A stretch of 49,223 bases of DNA from contig JAGBJJ010000033.1 of NCBI GenBank assembly GCA_017934525.1, forward strand, positions 1-49,223, given 5' to 3'. The DNA is from Prevotella sp. (lineage in GTDB: Bacteria; Bacteroidota; Bacteroidia; Bacteroidales; Bacteroidaceae). Position 1 is the stretch's first letter. The number at the start of each line of letters is the position of its first letter. A program made the position numbers and the translations under genes. The notes beneath the pieces were generated by a model that worked only from the letters and a program-made list of their open reading frames with translations, searched no databases and was not told the DNA's origin. This document shows, one piece after another, positions 41,100-48,996 of the stretch.

Positions 41100-41262
41100 A
41101 AAGTAGTCGTGATGACTGCACGTTATTCATTAGGTTAGTAGTTAATAGATTTAAGGTAAAGATTATGTTATTAGATTTCATCCATTACTGATTTGGCAGT
41201 TTGTAGGCCAAATCAATGATGCGAGAAAAGTGCGGGGTGAGCGATTCATACCGCACTTTTTC
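41100..41262 (+). ncRNA. Candidate small RNA or leader with an 8-codon ORF
   Basis: A stretch of about 160 bases bounded by a -7 box and a strong terminator. It contains an AAGG ribosome-site-like sequence and a tiny ORF at 41165-41191 (MLLDFIHY). A 9-bp hairpin, TGATTTGGC/GCCAAATCA (41189-41197/41207-41215), overlaps its stop codon. The layout could be an independent small RNA or a short-peptide mRNA. I do not recognise a known RNA family. Confidence 0.35.
41225..41262 (+). terminator. Rho-independent terminator
   Basis: AAAAGTGCGG (41226-41235) pairs perfectly with CCGCACTTTT (41251-41260) across a 15-base loop, continuing into TCT. The A-run/T-run flanks make it bidirectional in principle. 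No annotated gene ends just before it on either strand. Confidence 0.75.
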
Positions 41263-41305
41263 TAGACGGCGCCACCAGCCCGGCACAGCGGCTGTCAGAC
41301 TTTCT

Positions 41306-41366
41306 GGGCCTAAACGCAGTGCGCCGAGGGCCTGTCAGCCATGCGTTTAGGCCCTCGGCGCACTGC
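41306..41366. repeat. Overlapping, mutually exclusive long inverted repeats
   Basis: Stem one: GGGCCTAAACGC (41306-41317) with GCGTTTAGGCCC (41343-41354), 12 bp perfect. Stem two: GCAGTGCGCCGAGGGCCT (41316-41333) with AGGCCCTCGGCGCACTGC (41349-41366), 18 bp perfect, 15-base loop. The two stems share bases and cannot form together. The left half is 1.3 copies of a 22-bp unit, and the right half is an inverted copy that starts at a different point in the unit. Confidence 0.85.
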
Positions 41367-41492
41367 ATTCTGGCGCTATACATCGCTGTAAACATATACC
41401 CTAAATACCTAAAAAACCAAAAAAACGGTCAAGTTATGATATATTTTGTTTAATAAAATGGTGAAAATGACTGCTTTTTGCAGAAATGTGCT

Positions 41493-41500
41493 TACCTTTG
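41493..41500 (+). promoter_or_regulatory. -7 box for the DUF6242 envelope operon
   Basis: TACCTTTG fits the consensus, 26 bases before the ATG at 41527. The nearest TTTG (41477-41480) is only 12 bases away. The rest of 41367-41526 is AT-rich with no gene. Confidence 0.5.
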
Positions 41501-41526
41501 CAACCTGATAATTGTTTAAACAATAA

Positions 41527-42798
41527 ATGCGAATGAAAAGAATATTCAGAACGCTCTGCGGGCTGGTGCTGGCTTCCGTCGCCCTCTCGTCGTGTCTGGG
41601 CGACGACGACGACAAGCAGACGACCACCTATAGCGATGTGGCCATCACACAGTTTACGCTGGGCTCACTCAACCGATACACCACCACCAAGTCGGCTGCC
41701 ACGGGCAACGACACCGTGGTGAAGACCGTTGTGACAGGCTCCAACTACAAGATGACCATCGACCAGCTGGGCCGACGCATTTTCAACCAGCAGAAGCTGC
41801 CGATGGGCACCGACGTGAAGCACGTAGTATGCACCATTGCCACGAAGAACGGCGGCGCCGTGGCGCTGAAGTCGACCACCTCTGACGAGATGCAGTGGTT
41901 TAACGCCAGCGACTCCATCGACTTCAGCGAGCCGCGCACGTTCCGCGTCTATTCCATCGACGGCACGGCCACACGCGACTACACCGTCACGCTGACGGCC
42001 TCCGACAACGAGGGTCTCGACTTCTCGTGGCAGCGCGTCGGCACCGTCGGCACAGCCACCGAGGGGCAGCACCTCGTGGCACTCGGCGACACTGTGCGCA
42101 TGGTCGACCGCAGCATCATCACACGCGGCTCACAGGCTTTCCGCATAGGCAGCCTGGGCACGGTAGAGACTTCTGAAAACCTTGTAGACTGGAGCATGGA
42201 AGACGGTATCACCTACGAAGACGCAGACCTCGGCCGGCTCATAGGCGCCAGCACTGCCGAGCTCTACGCTCTCAGCACCGACGGGCGCCTGATGGTGTCG
42301 CGCCACCGCTCTGGGGCCACCTGGAGCGAGGAGCAGCTCGACGACGCCATGACGCTGTTGCCCGACGAGGACATTGCCATGGTGAGCTGGCCGTACGGCC
42401 CCGTGGACGATACAGACTACGTGCTGATGGCCGGCACCAACACACGTCTCGCCGGCAGCGAAGCCGGCTATGCCTGCCTGTGGCGCAAGCTGAGCAGCCA
42501 CAGCGCCGAGGCCGAGGTCGGACAGTGGGTCTACATGCCCCTGGACGACACCAACCACTTCCAGCTGCCTGCACTGAGCCACCTGACGATGACCTGCTAT
42601 GAAGGCGTGGTGCTGGCCGTGGGAGCCGACATGGTCATGCGCCAGTCGCGAGACCAGGGCATCACGTGGCCCGTGTCTGCAACCTACGCCCTGCCCACCG
42701 CGCTGCAAGCCGCCTGGGTGTCAATGGCCACCGACGCCCAGGGGCGCCTCTGGCTGCTCACCGACACCGGTGAACTGTGGCAGGGAGCCAGGAGATAG
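41527..42798 (+). CDS. DUF6242-type lipoprotein
   Basis: A 423-residue predicted lipoprotein. The N-terminus MKRIFRTLCGLVLASVALSS leads to Cys in LSSC, then an acidic GDDDD that suits Bacteroidetes surface export signals. The rest is beta-rich with sortilin-like or propeller-like strands (STAELYALSTDGRLMVSRH, and WLLTDTGELWQG at the end). I name it DUF6242-like from its sequence feel and its position at the head of the DUF6089/isoprenyl transferase/BamA/Skp cluster, where such a lipoprotein is usual. The second ATG at 41533 is as likely a start as 41527. Role unknown, likely envelope assembly. Confidence 0.78.
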   Translation: MRMKRIFRTLCGLVLASVALSSCLGDDDDKQTTTYSDVAITQFTLGSLNRYTTTKSAATGNDTVVKTVVTGSNYKMTIDQLGRRIFNQQKLPMGTDVKHVVCTIATKNGGAVALKSTTSDEMQWFNASDSIDFSEPRTFRVYSIDGTATRDYTVTLTASDNEGLDFSWQRVGTVGTATEGQHLVALGDTVRMVDRSIITRGSQAFRIGSLGTVETSENLVDWSMEDGITYEDADLGRLIGASTAELYALSTDGRLMVSRHRSGATWSEEQLDDAMTLLPDEDIAMVSWPYGPVDDTDYVLMAGTNTRLAGSEAGYACLWRKLSSHSAEAEVGQWVYMPLDDTNHFQLPALSHLTMTCYEGVVLAVGADMVMRQSRDQGITWPVSATYALPTALQAAWVSMATDAQGRLWLLTDTGELWQGARR

Positions 42799-42838
42799 TG
42801 GAAAAACTTGAAAGACAGAAGAATAACATATAGAAAAG

Positions 42839-43606
42839 ATGAGTAGGGGCTTGAGATACACAAACCACAAGCCGGGCAGCAGATGGGCAGCCCGGACGGT
42901 GCATGCTGTGCTGCTCGTTTTTTCACTGTGCTGCTCAACCCCGGCCATGTCGCAAGACGACCCCGAATACCGCATGGAGATAGGCGGCGGCGTGGGTATG
43001 GCCTCCTATCAGGGCGACTTCGGCGGCGCACTCTTCAAACAGATGCAGCCCATAGGCGGAGCCGTGGCAAAATACAAGCCCAACCCGCGCATGGCATGGA
43101 GCGCCGAGCTGGAGTTCGGCAAGCTGAAAGGGGCCTCGGCCAACGTGAAGACGTGGTATCCCGAATGGCGCGACAACCCCATGGACTTCGCCACCTCGCT
43201 CACGCAGTTCGACGTGCGCTACGAATACAACTTCTGGGCCTACGGCACAGGCCGCGAGTACCGCGGCGCAAGGCCGCTGGTGCCCTTCATCGCCGCCGGG
43301 CTGGGCCTCTCGTTTGCCAGCACCTCCATCAACCGCGCCGACGGACAGCACACCGACGACTCAGTGGTGGGCCTGCAGCTGCCCATCGGCTTCGGCGTGA
43401 AATACAAGCTGGCCAACCGCCTCAACCTGACGGCCGAGTGGACAATGCACTTCACCGGCACCGACCGCCTCGACGGCACGCGCGACCCCTACGGCATCGA
43501 GAGCTCGGGCCTCTTCAAAAACACCGACTGCTACTCTGTGCTGCAGCTCACCCTCACCTACGACATGTGGGCCAAATGCAAGACGTGCCACAACGACAGA
43601 GACTAA
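42839..43606 (+). CDS. DUF6089-type outer-membrane beta-barrel protein
   Basis: A 255-residue exported barrel protein. The N-terminal hydrophobic segment TVHAVLLVFSLCCSTPAMSQ follows a polar start of about 20 residues. The mature part has amphipathic strands: EIGGGVGMASYQGDFGGALF, FDVRYEYNFWAYG, RPLVPFIAAGLGLSFAST and NRLNLTAEWTMHFTGTDRLD. It ends with a Cys pair (CKTC). Family placement rests on the GGGxGxxxYxGD start and the syntenic position before isoprenyl transferase and BamA. Probably an outer-membrane barrel with an unknown envelope role. Confidence 0.8.
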   Translation: MSRGLRYTNHKPGSRWAARTVHAVLLVFSLCCSTPAMSQDDPEYRMEIGGGVGMASYQGDFGGALFKQMQPIGGAVAKYKPNPRMAWSAELEFGKLKGASANVKTWYPEWRDNPMDFATSLTQFDVRYEYNFWAYGTGREYRGARPLVPFIAAGLGLSFASTSINRADGQHTDDSVVGLQLPIGFGVKYKLANRLNLTAEWTMHFTGTDRLDGTRDPYGIESSGLFKNTDCYSVLQLTLTYDMWAKCKTCHNDRD

Positions 43607-43672
43607 ATAAAGAGCTGGCAACCGCCTACAGACAAGAATAACATCGTGCATGCACGAAACCATATAAGAAAT

Positions 43673-44398
43673 ATGATGAACAGCGAATTGGATACTACCC
43701 GCATACCGCGACACATTGCCATCATCATGGACGGCAACGGACGCTGGGCCACCAACCAAGGGCTCGACCGCACCTTCGGACACAAGGCCGGACTCGACAC
43801 CGTGAAGAAAATCACGTCGGAGTGCGCCCGCCTGGGCGTAGACTTCCTCACGCTCTACACCTTCTCCACTGAAAACTGGAACCGCCCCGCCTACGAGGTG
43901 GAGGCGCTGATGGGCCTGGTGCTCAACTTCATCGAGATGGAGCTCTTCACCGACAACAATGTGAAGTTTCGCATGATAGGCGACCTGGGCCGACTGCCCG
44001 AGGCCGTGCAGAAAAAGATTCACTACATGGAAGACCTCACGTCGGTCAACACCGGCATGACGCTCGTGGTGGCCATGAGCTACTCCGCGCGCTGGGAAAT
44101 CACCAAGGCCGTCAACGACATCGTGGCCGAGGGCCTGCCACTGCCCATCACCGAAGAGCAGATATGCCAGCACATGGAGACACGCTTCATGCCCGACCCC
44201 GACCTGCTCATACGCACCGGGGGCGAGCTGCGCATCAGCAACTACCTGCTCTGGCAGATTGCATACTCGGAGCTCTACTTCTGCGACACCTTCTGGCCCG
44301 ACTTCGACGAGCAGGAGCTGCACCGCGCCATTGCCAGCTTCCAGAGCCGCCAGCGCAGGTTCGGCAAGACCGAGGCCCAAGTGGAGAATAACGAATAA
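43673..44398 (+). CDS. uppS: Isoprenyl (undecaprenyl diphosphate) transferase
   Basis: A 241-residue cytosolic cis-prenyltransferase making undecaprenyl diphosphate, the lipid carrier for wall and O-glycan synthesis. Visible: [14 protein letters not shown] (catalytic Asp and P-loop-like start), [25 protein letters not shown], and the C-terminal [20 protein letters not shown] plus the SELYF signature. Start taken at ATG 43673 ([10 protein letters not shown]); the longer frame starts with GTG at 43646 and adds nine unconserved residues. Lies 66 bases after the DUF6089 gene and 54 before bamA. Confidence 0.95.
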   Translation: MMNSELDTTRIPRHIAIIMDGNGRWATNQGLDRTFGHKAGLDTVKKITSECARLGVDFLTLYTFSTENWNRPAYEVEALMGLVLNFIEMELFTDNNVKFRMIGDLGRLPEAVQKKIHYMEDLTSVNTGMTLVVAMSYSARWEITKAVNDIVAEGLPLPITEEQICQHMETRFMPDPDLLIRTGGELRISNYLLWQIAYSELYFCDTFWPDFDEQELHRAIASFQSRQRRFGKTEAQVENNE

Positions 44399-44452
44399 TG
44401 TACCAACGAATCGTGTACAACGATGAGAGGAAAAGAAAACGTATATAAATAT

Positions 44453-47167
44453 ATGACGCGAAGAATATCGAAGAGGCTGACAGCAATCACGGCCATGTGC
44501 ATTGCTTCTTGCTCACTGTTCACCGAAACTGCTGCGGCCCAGGAGTTCATTGCCAACCCCACCATCTCTTACGCCGGCACACCACGACAGTGCGAAATTG
44601 GCGGACTGGCCGTAAAGGGAGTGGAAGGCTACGAAGACTACGTGCTCACCAACCTGTCAGGACTCTCCGTCGGACAGAAAATCGAGGTGCCGGGCAGCGA
44701 AATCACCGAAGCCGTGAAGCGCTACTGGAAGCACGGGCTCTTCTCCAACGTCAGCATCACGGCCGACTCTATCGTGGGCTCGAAGATATATCTCTGCATC
44801 AACCTCGCCCTGCGCCCGCGCATCAGCACCATCAACTACAACGGCGTGAAAAAAAGCGAGCGCGACGACCTGGAGCAGAAGCTGGGCATGGCCAAGGGCA
44901 TGAGTCTCACCAAAAACCTCATTGACCGCGCCAAGATACTGGCCAAGAGATACTTCGATGAGAAAGGCTATAAAAACGCCGACATTGAGGTGCTGCAGCG
45001 CGACGACGTCACCGGCAAGAACCAGGTGATACTCGACGTCAACATCGACAAGAAGGAGAAGATGAAGGTGCGCAGCATCGTCTTCGAAGGCAACCGCCAG
45101 CTCGCCGACAAGCGCATCAAGGGATCGCTCTTCTCCAAAGGCGCCTTCGGAAAGATACACGAGGCAGGCAAGCTGCAGACGTTTCTGAAAGCCAAGAAGT
45201 TCACGCCCGAACGCTACGAAGAGGCCAAGCAGAAGCTCATTGAGAAATACAACGAGCTGGGCTACCGCGACGCCACCATCGAGGCCGACTCTGTGTGGAA
45301 CGCCGACGACAAGCACGTAAACGTCTACGTGAAAATCGACGAGGGCGAGCGCTACTTCCTGCGACACATCAACTGGGTGGGCAACACCGTGGTCACCACC
45401 GACTACCTCAACGCCGTGCTCGGCATGAAAGAGGGCGACGTCTACAACCAGAAGCTCATGAACAAGCGCCTCAAGGAAGATGAAGACGCCGTGGGCAACT
45501 ACTACTACAACAACGGCTACGTGTTCTCAAACATCGACCCCGTAGAGGTCAACATCGTGGGCGACTCCATCGACGTGGAGATGCGCATACAGGAAGGGCC
45601 GCAGGCCCACCTCAACAGCGTGCGCATCTTCGGCAACGACCGCCTCTACGAGGAGGTGGTGCGCCGCGAGCTGCGCACCAAGCCCGGCGACCTGTTCAAC
45701 AAGGAGGCACTCATGCGCTCCTACCGCGAGATTGCATCGATGGGCTACTTCGACGCCGAGTCTATCAACCCCGACGTGAAGCCAAAATACGAAGACGGCA
45801 CCGTAGACATCGACTGGATGCTCGAACAGAAGTCGAACGACCAGCTCGAGCTCTCGCTCGGATGGGGACAGACGGGCGTCATCCTGCGCGCCGGCATCAA
45901 GTTCAACAACTTCTCGCTGCGCAACCTGCTGGGCAAGAACAAGCTGCACCGCGGCTTCCTGCCGGCCGGCGACGGCGAGCAGATAGGCATCAGCGCGCAG
46001 ACCAACGGACGCTACTACTCGTCGTTCAACACCAGCTACTCTACAGGATGGTTCGGAGGCAAGCGCCCTAACGCCTTCAACGTGGGAGCCTACTTCGCTC
46101 ACCAGAGCGACGTGTCGAGCAACTACTACAACCAGGCTGCCATGAACTCCTACTACAGCATGTACTCCATGTACGGCAGCTACAACCCCTACTACTACAA
46201 CAACTACGAGTCGTACCTCGACGACGACAAATACCTCAACCTCTTCGGCATCAGCGTGGGATGGGGCAAGCGCCTGCGCTGGCCCGACGACTACTTCCAG
46301 CTGTCGGCCACACTCAGCTACCAGCGCTACATGCTGAAAGACTGGCAGTACTTCCTCATCACCAACGGCAACTCTAACAACATCAACCTCTCGCTGACGC
46401 TCAGCCGCACCTCTACCGACAACCCGCTCTTCCCCCGCCACGGCTCGGAGTTCTCCTTCGGCGTCACGCTCACGCCGCCCTGGTCGCTCTTCGACGGCAA
46501 AGACTACCAGCACCTGGCCACACAGCAGACGGCCAGCAGCGACCCCGACCGCTGGGACAAGGAGCAGTCGGAGAAATACAGGTGGGTGGAATACCACAAG
46601 TGGAAGTTCCGCAGCCGCACCTTCACCGCGCTCACCAGCGGACAGAAGTGCTTCGTGCTCATGACACGCGTGGAGTTCGGCATACTCGGCAGCTACAACA
46701 AATACAAGAAGTCGCCCTTCGAGACCTTCTATGTAGGCGGCGACGGCATGAGCGGCATGTCAACATCGATGGCCGAAGAGACCATCGGCCTGCGAGGCTA
46801 CGAGAACGGATCGCTCAGCTACTCGGCCCACATCACCGACAACGTGTTCACCGGTTCTCGCTACTCGGCCTACGATGCCTATGCCTACGACCGCTTCACC
46901 CTCGAGCTGCGCTACCCCTTCATGCTGGGCAACACCACCATCTACGGACTCGCCTTCCTCGAAGGAGGCAACGCATGGGCCGACACCAAGAAGTTCAACC
47001 CCTTCGACATGAAGCGCTCCGCCGGACTCGGCGTGCGCATCTATCTGCCCATGGTCGGACTCATGGGTATCGACTGGGCCTACGGCTTCGACAAGGTCTA
47101 CACCAGCGCCACACGGCTTGAGAAGGGCGGCAGCAACTTCCACTTCGTGCTCGGACAAGAGTTCTGA
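44453..47167 (+). CDS. bamA: Outer-membrane protein assembly factor BamA
   Basis: A 904-residue Omp85 protein that folds and inserts outer-membrane barrels. Signal peptide MTRRISKRLTAITAMCIASC ... AAAQ. Five POTRA domains occupy about 35-430; VRSIVFEGNRQLADKRIKGS and VRIFGNDRLYEEVVRRELRT are typical POTRA strands. The C-terminal 16-stranded barrel includes GLRGYENGSLSY (the RGY loop) and ends in FVLGQEF with the usual terminal Phe. A Tyr/Asn-rich loop (SYYSMYSMYGSYNPYYYNNY, about 565-585) is an unusual insertion. The ATG at 44423 gives ten more residues; 44453 has the A-rich leader and better signal peptide. Confidence 0.94.
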   Translation: MTRRISKRLTAITAMCIASCSLFTETAAAQEFIANPTISYAGTPRQCEIGGLAVKGVEGYEDYVLTNLSGLSVGQKIEVPGSEITEAVKRYWKHGLFSNVSITADSIVGSKIYLCINLALRPRISTINYNGVKKSERDDLEQKLGMAKGMSLTKNLIDRAKILAKRYFDEKGYKNADIEVLQRDDVTGKNQVILDVNIDKKEKMKVRSIVFEGNRQLADKRIKGSLFSKGAFGKIHEAGKLQTFLKAKKFTPERYEEAKQKLIEKYNELGYRDATIEADSVWNADDKHVNVYVKIDEGERYFLRHINWVGNTVVTTDYLNAVLGMKEGDVYNQKLMNKRLKEDEDAVGNYYYNNGYVFSNIDPVEVNIVGDSIDVEMRIQEGPQAHLNSVRIFGNDRLYEEVVRRELRTKPGDLFNKEALMRSYREIASMGYFDAESINPDVKPKYEDGTVDIDWMLEQKSNDQLELSLGWGQTGVILRAGIKFNNFSLRNLLGKNKLHRGFLPAGDGEQIGISAQTNGRYYSSFNTSYSTGWFGGKRPNAFNVGAYFAHQSDVSSNYYNQAAMNSYYSMYSMYGSYNPYYYNNYESYLDDDKYLNLFGISVGWGKRLRWPDDYFQLSATLSYQRYMLKDWQYFLITNGNSNNINLSLTLSRTSTDNPLFPRHGSEFSFGVTLTPPWSLFDGKDYQHLATQQTASSDPDRWDKEQSEKYRWVEYHKWKFRSRTFTALTSGQKCFVLMTRVEFGILGSYNKYKKSPFETFYVGGDGMSGMSTSMAEETIGLRGYENGSLSYSAHITDNVFTGSRYSAYDAYAYDRFTLELRYPFMLGNTTIYGLAFLEGGNAWADTKKFNPFDMKRSAGLGVRIYLPMVGLMGIDWAYGFDKVYTSATRLEKGGSNFHFVLGQEF

Positions 47168-47250
47168 CGAATAATAAATGACAACTGACGAATTGCCGGC
47201 TACGCCGACTTGTGAATTACTTATTTTAAAAATATAAAACTAAGATAGCT

Positions 47251-47775
47251 ATGAAAATGATTAGAAAAGTATTTCTCTGTGCGCTGATGTTTGTCTGCGG
47301 GCTCACCTCAGCCTCTGCACAGAAGTTCGCACTGGTCGACATGGACTACATCTTCAAGAACATCCCGGCCTATGAGCGCGCCAACGAGCAGCTGGCCCAA
47401 GTGTCGAAGAAATGGCAGGCCGAAGTCGATGCCCTCACCACCGAGGCACAGACGCTCTACAAGAACTATCAGAACGAAGTGGTCTTCCTCTCTAAAGAGC
47501 AGAAGCAGGCCCGCCAAGACGCCATCATGCAGAAAGAGAAGGAAGCCAGCGACCTGAAGCGCAAGTACTTCGGCCCCGACGGCGAGCTCTACAAGAAGCG
47601 CACCGCACTGATGAACCCCATACAGGAAGAGGTGTGGAACGCCATACAGGACATCGCCGAACTGCGCGGTTACCAAGCCGTCTTCGACCGCGCCAGCGAC
47701 AGCGGCCTCATCTTCGGCAGCCCCAAGATTGACATCAGCGACGAGGTGCTGCGCAAGCTGGGCTACAGCAACTGA
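47251..47775 (+). CDS. Skp/OmpH family periplasmic chaperone, copy 1
   Basis: A 174-residue periplasmic chaperone of the OmpH/Skp family, which holds unfolded outer-membrane proteins for BamA. Signal peptide MKMIRKVFLCALMFVCGLTS then ASAQ. FALVDMDYIFKNIPAYERAN is the conserved N-terminal strand and helix, then a long charged coiled coil (about 45-110) and a C-terminal strand region. It lies 83 bases after bamA. The most divergent of the three copies, with an extra helix segment KRKYFGPDGELYKKR. Confidence 0.9.
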   Translation: MKMIRKVFLCALMFVCGLTSASAQKFALVDMDYIFKNIPAYERANEQLAQVSKKWQAEVDALTTEAQTLYKNYQNEVVFLSKEQKQARQDAIMQKEKEASDLKRKYFGPDGELYKKRTALMNPIQEEVWNAIQDIAELRGYQAVFDRASDSGLIFGSPKIDISDEVLRKLGYSN

Positions 47776-47834
47776 TGACTGCCGCCAGGCCCTGACAAGA
47801 AAATAATATAATAACGAAAAATAAAATCAAAACA

Positions 47835-48341
47835 ATGAAAAAACTTATCATTTGCGCTCTTTGCGCTTTCTTCGGCCTCAACGCCGCACAGGCACAGGCC
47901 AAGTTCGGCCACGTCAACACACAGGAAATCATTCAGGCCATGCCTGAGTTCAACGCCGCACGCACCGAAATCGAACAGCTCACGCAGCAGTATGAAGCTG
48001 ACCTGAAGCAGATGCAGGACGAGCTGCAGAAGAAGGGCGAGGCCTTCGAAAAAGAGCAGGCCACACTGCCTGACAACATCAAGCAGCGCCGCCAGCAGGA
48101 GCTGCAGGACCTCTACACGCGCATTCAGCAGACCTATCAGGACAACCAGCAGGCTCTGGCCCAGGCTCAGCAGGAGAAGATGCAGGTCATCCAGACCAAG
48201 GTGCTCGACGCCATCAAGACCATCGGCCAGGAGGGCGGCTACGTCTACATCATGGAGATGGGCGCCGGCATCCCCTACATCTCTACGACGCTCTCTTCTG
48301 ACGTCACGGCTCAGGTGAAAGCCAAGCTGGGACTGAAGTAA
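47835..48341 (+). CDS. Skp/OmpH family periplasmic chaperone, copy 2
   Basis: A 168-residue chaperone. Signal peptide MKKLIICALCAFFGLNAAQA. KFGHVNTQEIIQAMPEFNAA is the conserved start, followed by a Gln/Glu-rich coiled coil (about 40-115) and a C-terminal sheet (YISTTLSSDVTAQVKAKLGL). It is the canonical Bacteroidetes Skp form. It starts 59 bases after copy 1 and is probably co-transcribed with bamA, supplying the same assembly pathway. Confidence 0.92.
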   Translation: MKKLIICALCAFFGLNAAQAQAKFGHVNTQEIIQAMPEFNAARTEIEQLTQQYEADLKQMQDELQKKGEAFEKEQATLPDNIKQRRQQELQDLYTRIQQTYQDNQQALAQAQQEKMQVIQTKVLDAIKTIGQEGGYVYIMEMGAGIPYISTTLSSDVTAQVKAKLGLK

Positions 48342-48392
48342 CCGAGAGTTGAGAACTGAGAACTGAGAAATAATTAAGATTAAGGATTGAAG
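48342..48392 (+). repeat. Intergenic repeat with inverted partner inside the next gene
   Basis: AGTTGAGAACTGAGAACTGA-type units fill the spacer between Skp copies 2 and 3. The end of it, AGATTAAGGATTGAAG (48377-48392), is matched in inverted orientation (15 of 16) at 48493-48508 inside the third Skp gene. Pairing would enclose the start codon at 48393. Confidence 0.6.
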
Positions 48393-48956
48393 ATGAAAAG
48401 GATTGTTTTTTCGATAAGCGTTTTAATAGTAAGTATGGTCTGCTTCGCCCAGGAGCAGACGAGTGGTCATTCACGGGGAAACAACCCTCAGTCTTCAATC
48501 CTTAGTCTTGGTCCGTCCATAGGCTATCTCAACTACGACTCCGTGCTCCACGCCATGCCGCAGTATGCCGCCGTGCAGCAGCACATGCAGCAGCTGAGGC
48601 AGTCGTACGAAAGAGAGATGAAGCGCGTGGAGGACGAGTTCAACCAGAAGTATGAGCGCTTCCTCGAGGAGCGCTCACAATATCCGCGCACCATCCTCCT
48701 GAAGCGACAGCAGGAGCTGCAGGACATGATGCAGCGCAACGTAGACTTCCGCACGCAGGCCCGCAGCGAGCTGCAGCAGGCCGAGCAGCAGGCCTACAAC
48801 CCGCTGCGCCGGCAGCTGCGCGAAGCCGTGGCCGCCGTGGCCCGCAGCCTCCATCTGGCTGTCGTGCTCAACACCGACGGCGACAATACCCTCTACATCG
48901 ACCCCACCCTCTCCGTCGACATCACCTCACAGGTACTGCAGCAGATAGGCAACTGA
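48393..48956 (+). CDS. Skp/OmpH family periplasmic chaperone, copy 3
   Basis: A 187-residue member of the same family. Signal peptide MKRIVFSISVLIVSMVCFAQ. Residues about 21-45 (EQTSGHSRGNNPQSSILSLG and on) have no counterpart in copies 1 and 2 and are encoded partly by intergenic-type repeat DNA. The conserved part begins IGYLNYDSVLHAMPQYAAVQ, then a coiled coil with many Gln/Arg/Glu (about 65-135), and ends in the strand region LSVDITSQVLQQIGN. Start chosen at ATG 48393; the frame also opens with TTG at 48387. Confidence 0.88.
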   Translation: MKRIVFSISVLIVSMVCFAQEQTSGHSRGNNPQSSILSLGPSIGYLNYDSVLHAMPQYAAVQQHMQQLRQSYEREMKRVEDEFNQKYERFLEERSQYPRTILLKRQQELQDMMQRNVDFRTQARSELQQAEQQAYNPLRRQLREAVAAVARSLHLAVVLNTDGDNTLYIDPTLSVDITSQVLQQIGN

Positions 48957-48984
48957 GCCGGCCCGAGCTCCGCCCACTTTTCCG

Positions 48985-48992
48985 TATCCTTG
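48985..48992 (+). promoter_or_regulatory. Near-consensus -7 box before the TPR lipoprotein gene
   Basis: TATCCTTG (one change from TAnnTTTG) ends 4 bases before the ATG at 48997, again implying almost no leader. Confidence 0.35.
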
Positions 48993-48996
48993 CATC

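Noticed and set aside
41165-41191. Attenuator leader peptide controlling the DUF6242 operon
   Set aside because: The peptide has no run of one amino acid, its terminator is about 260 bases upstream of the operon, and the operon has its own -7 box at 41493.
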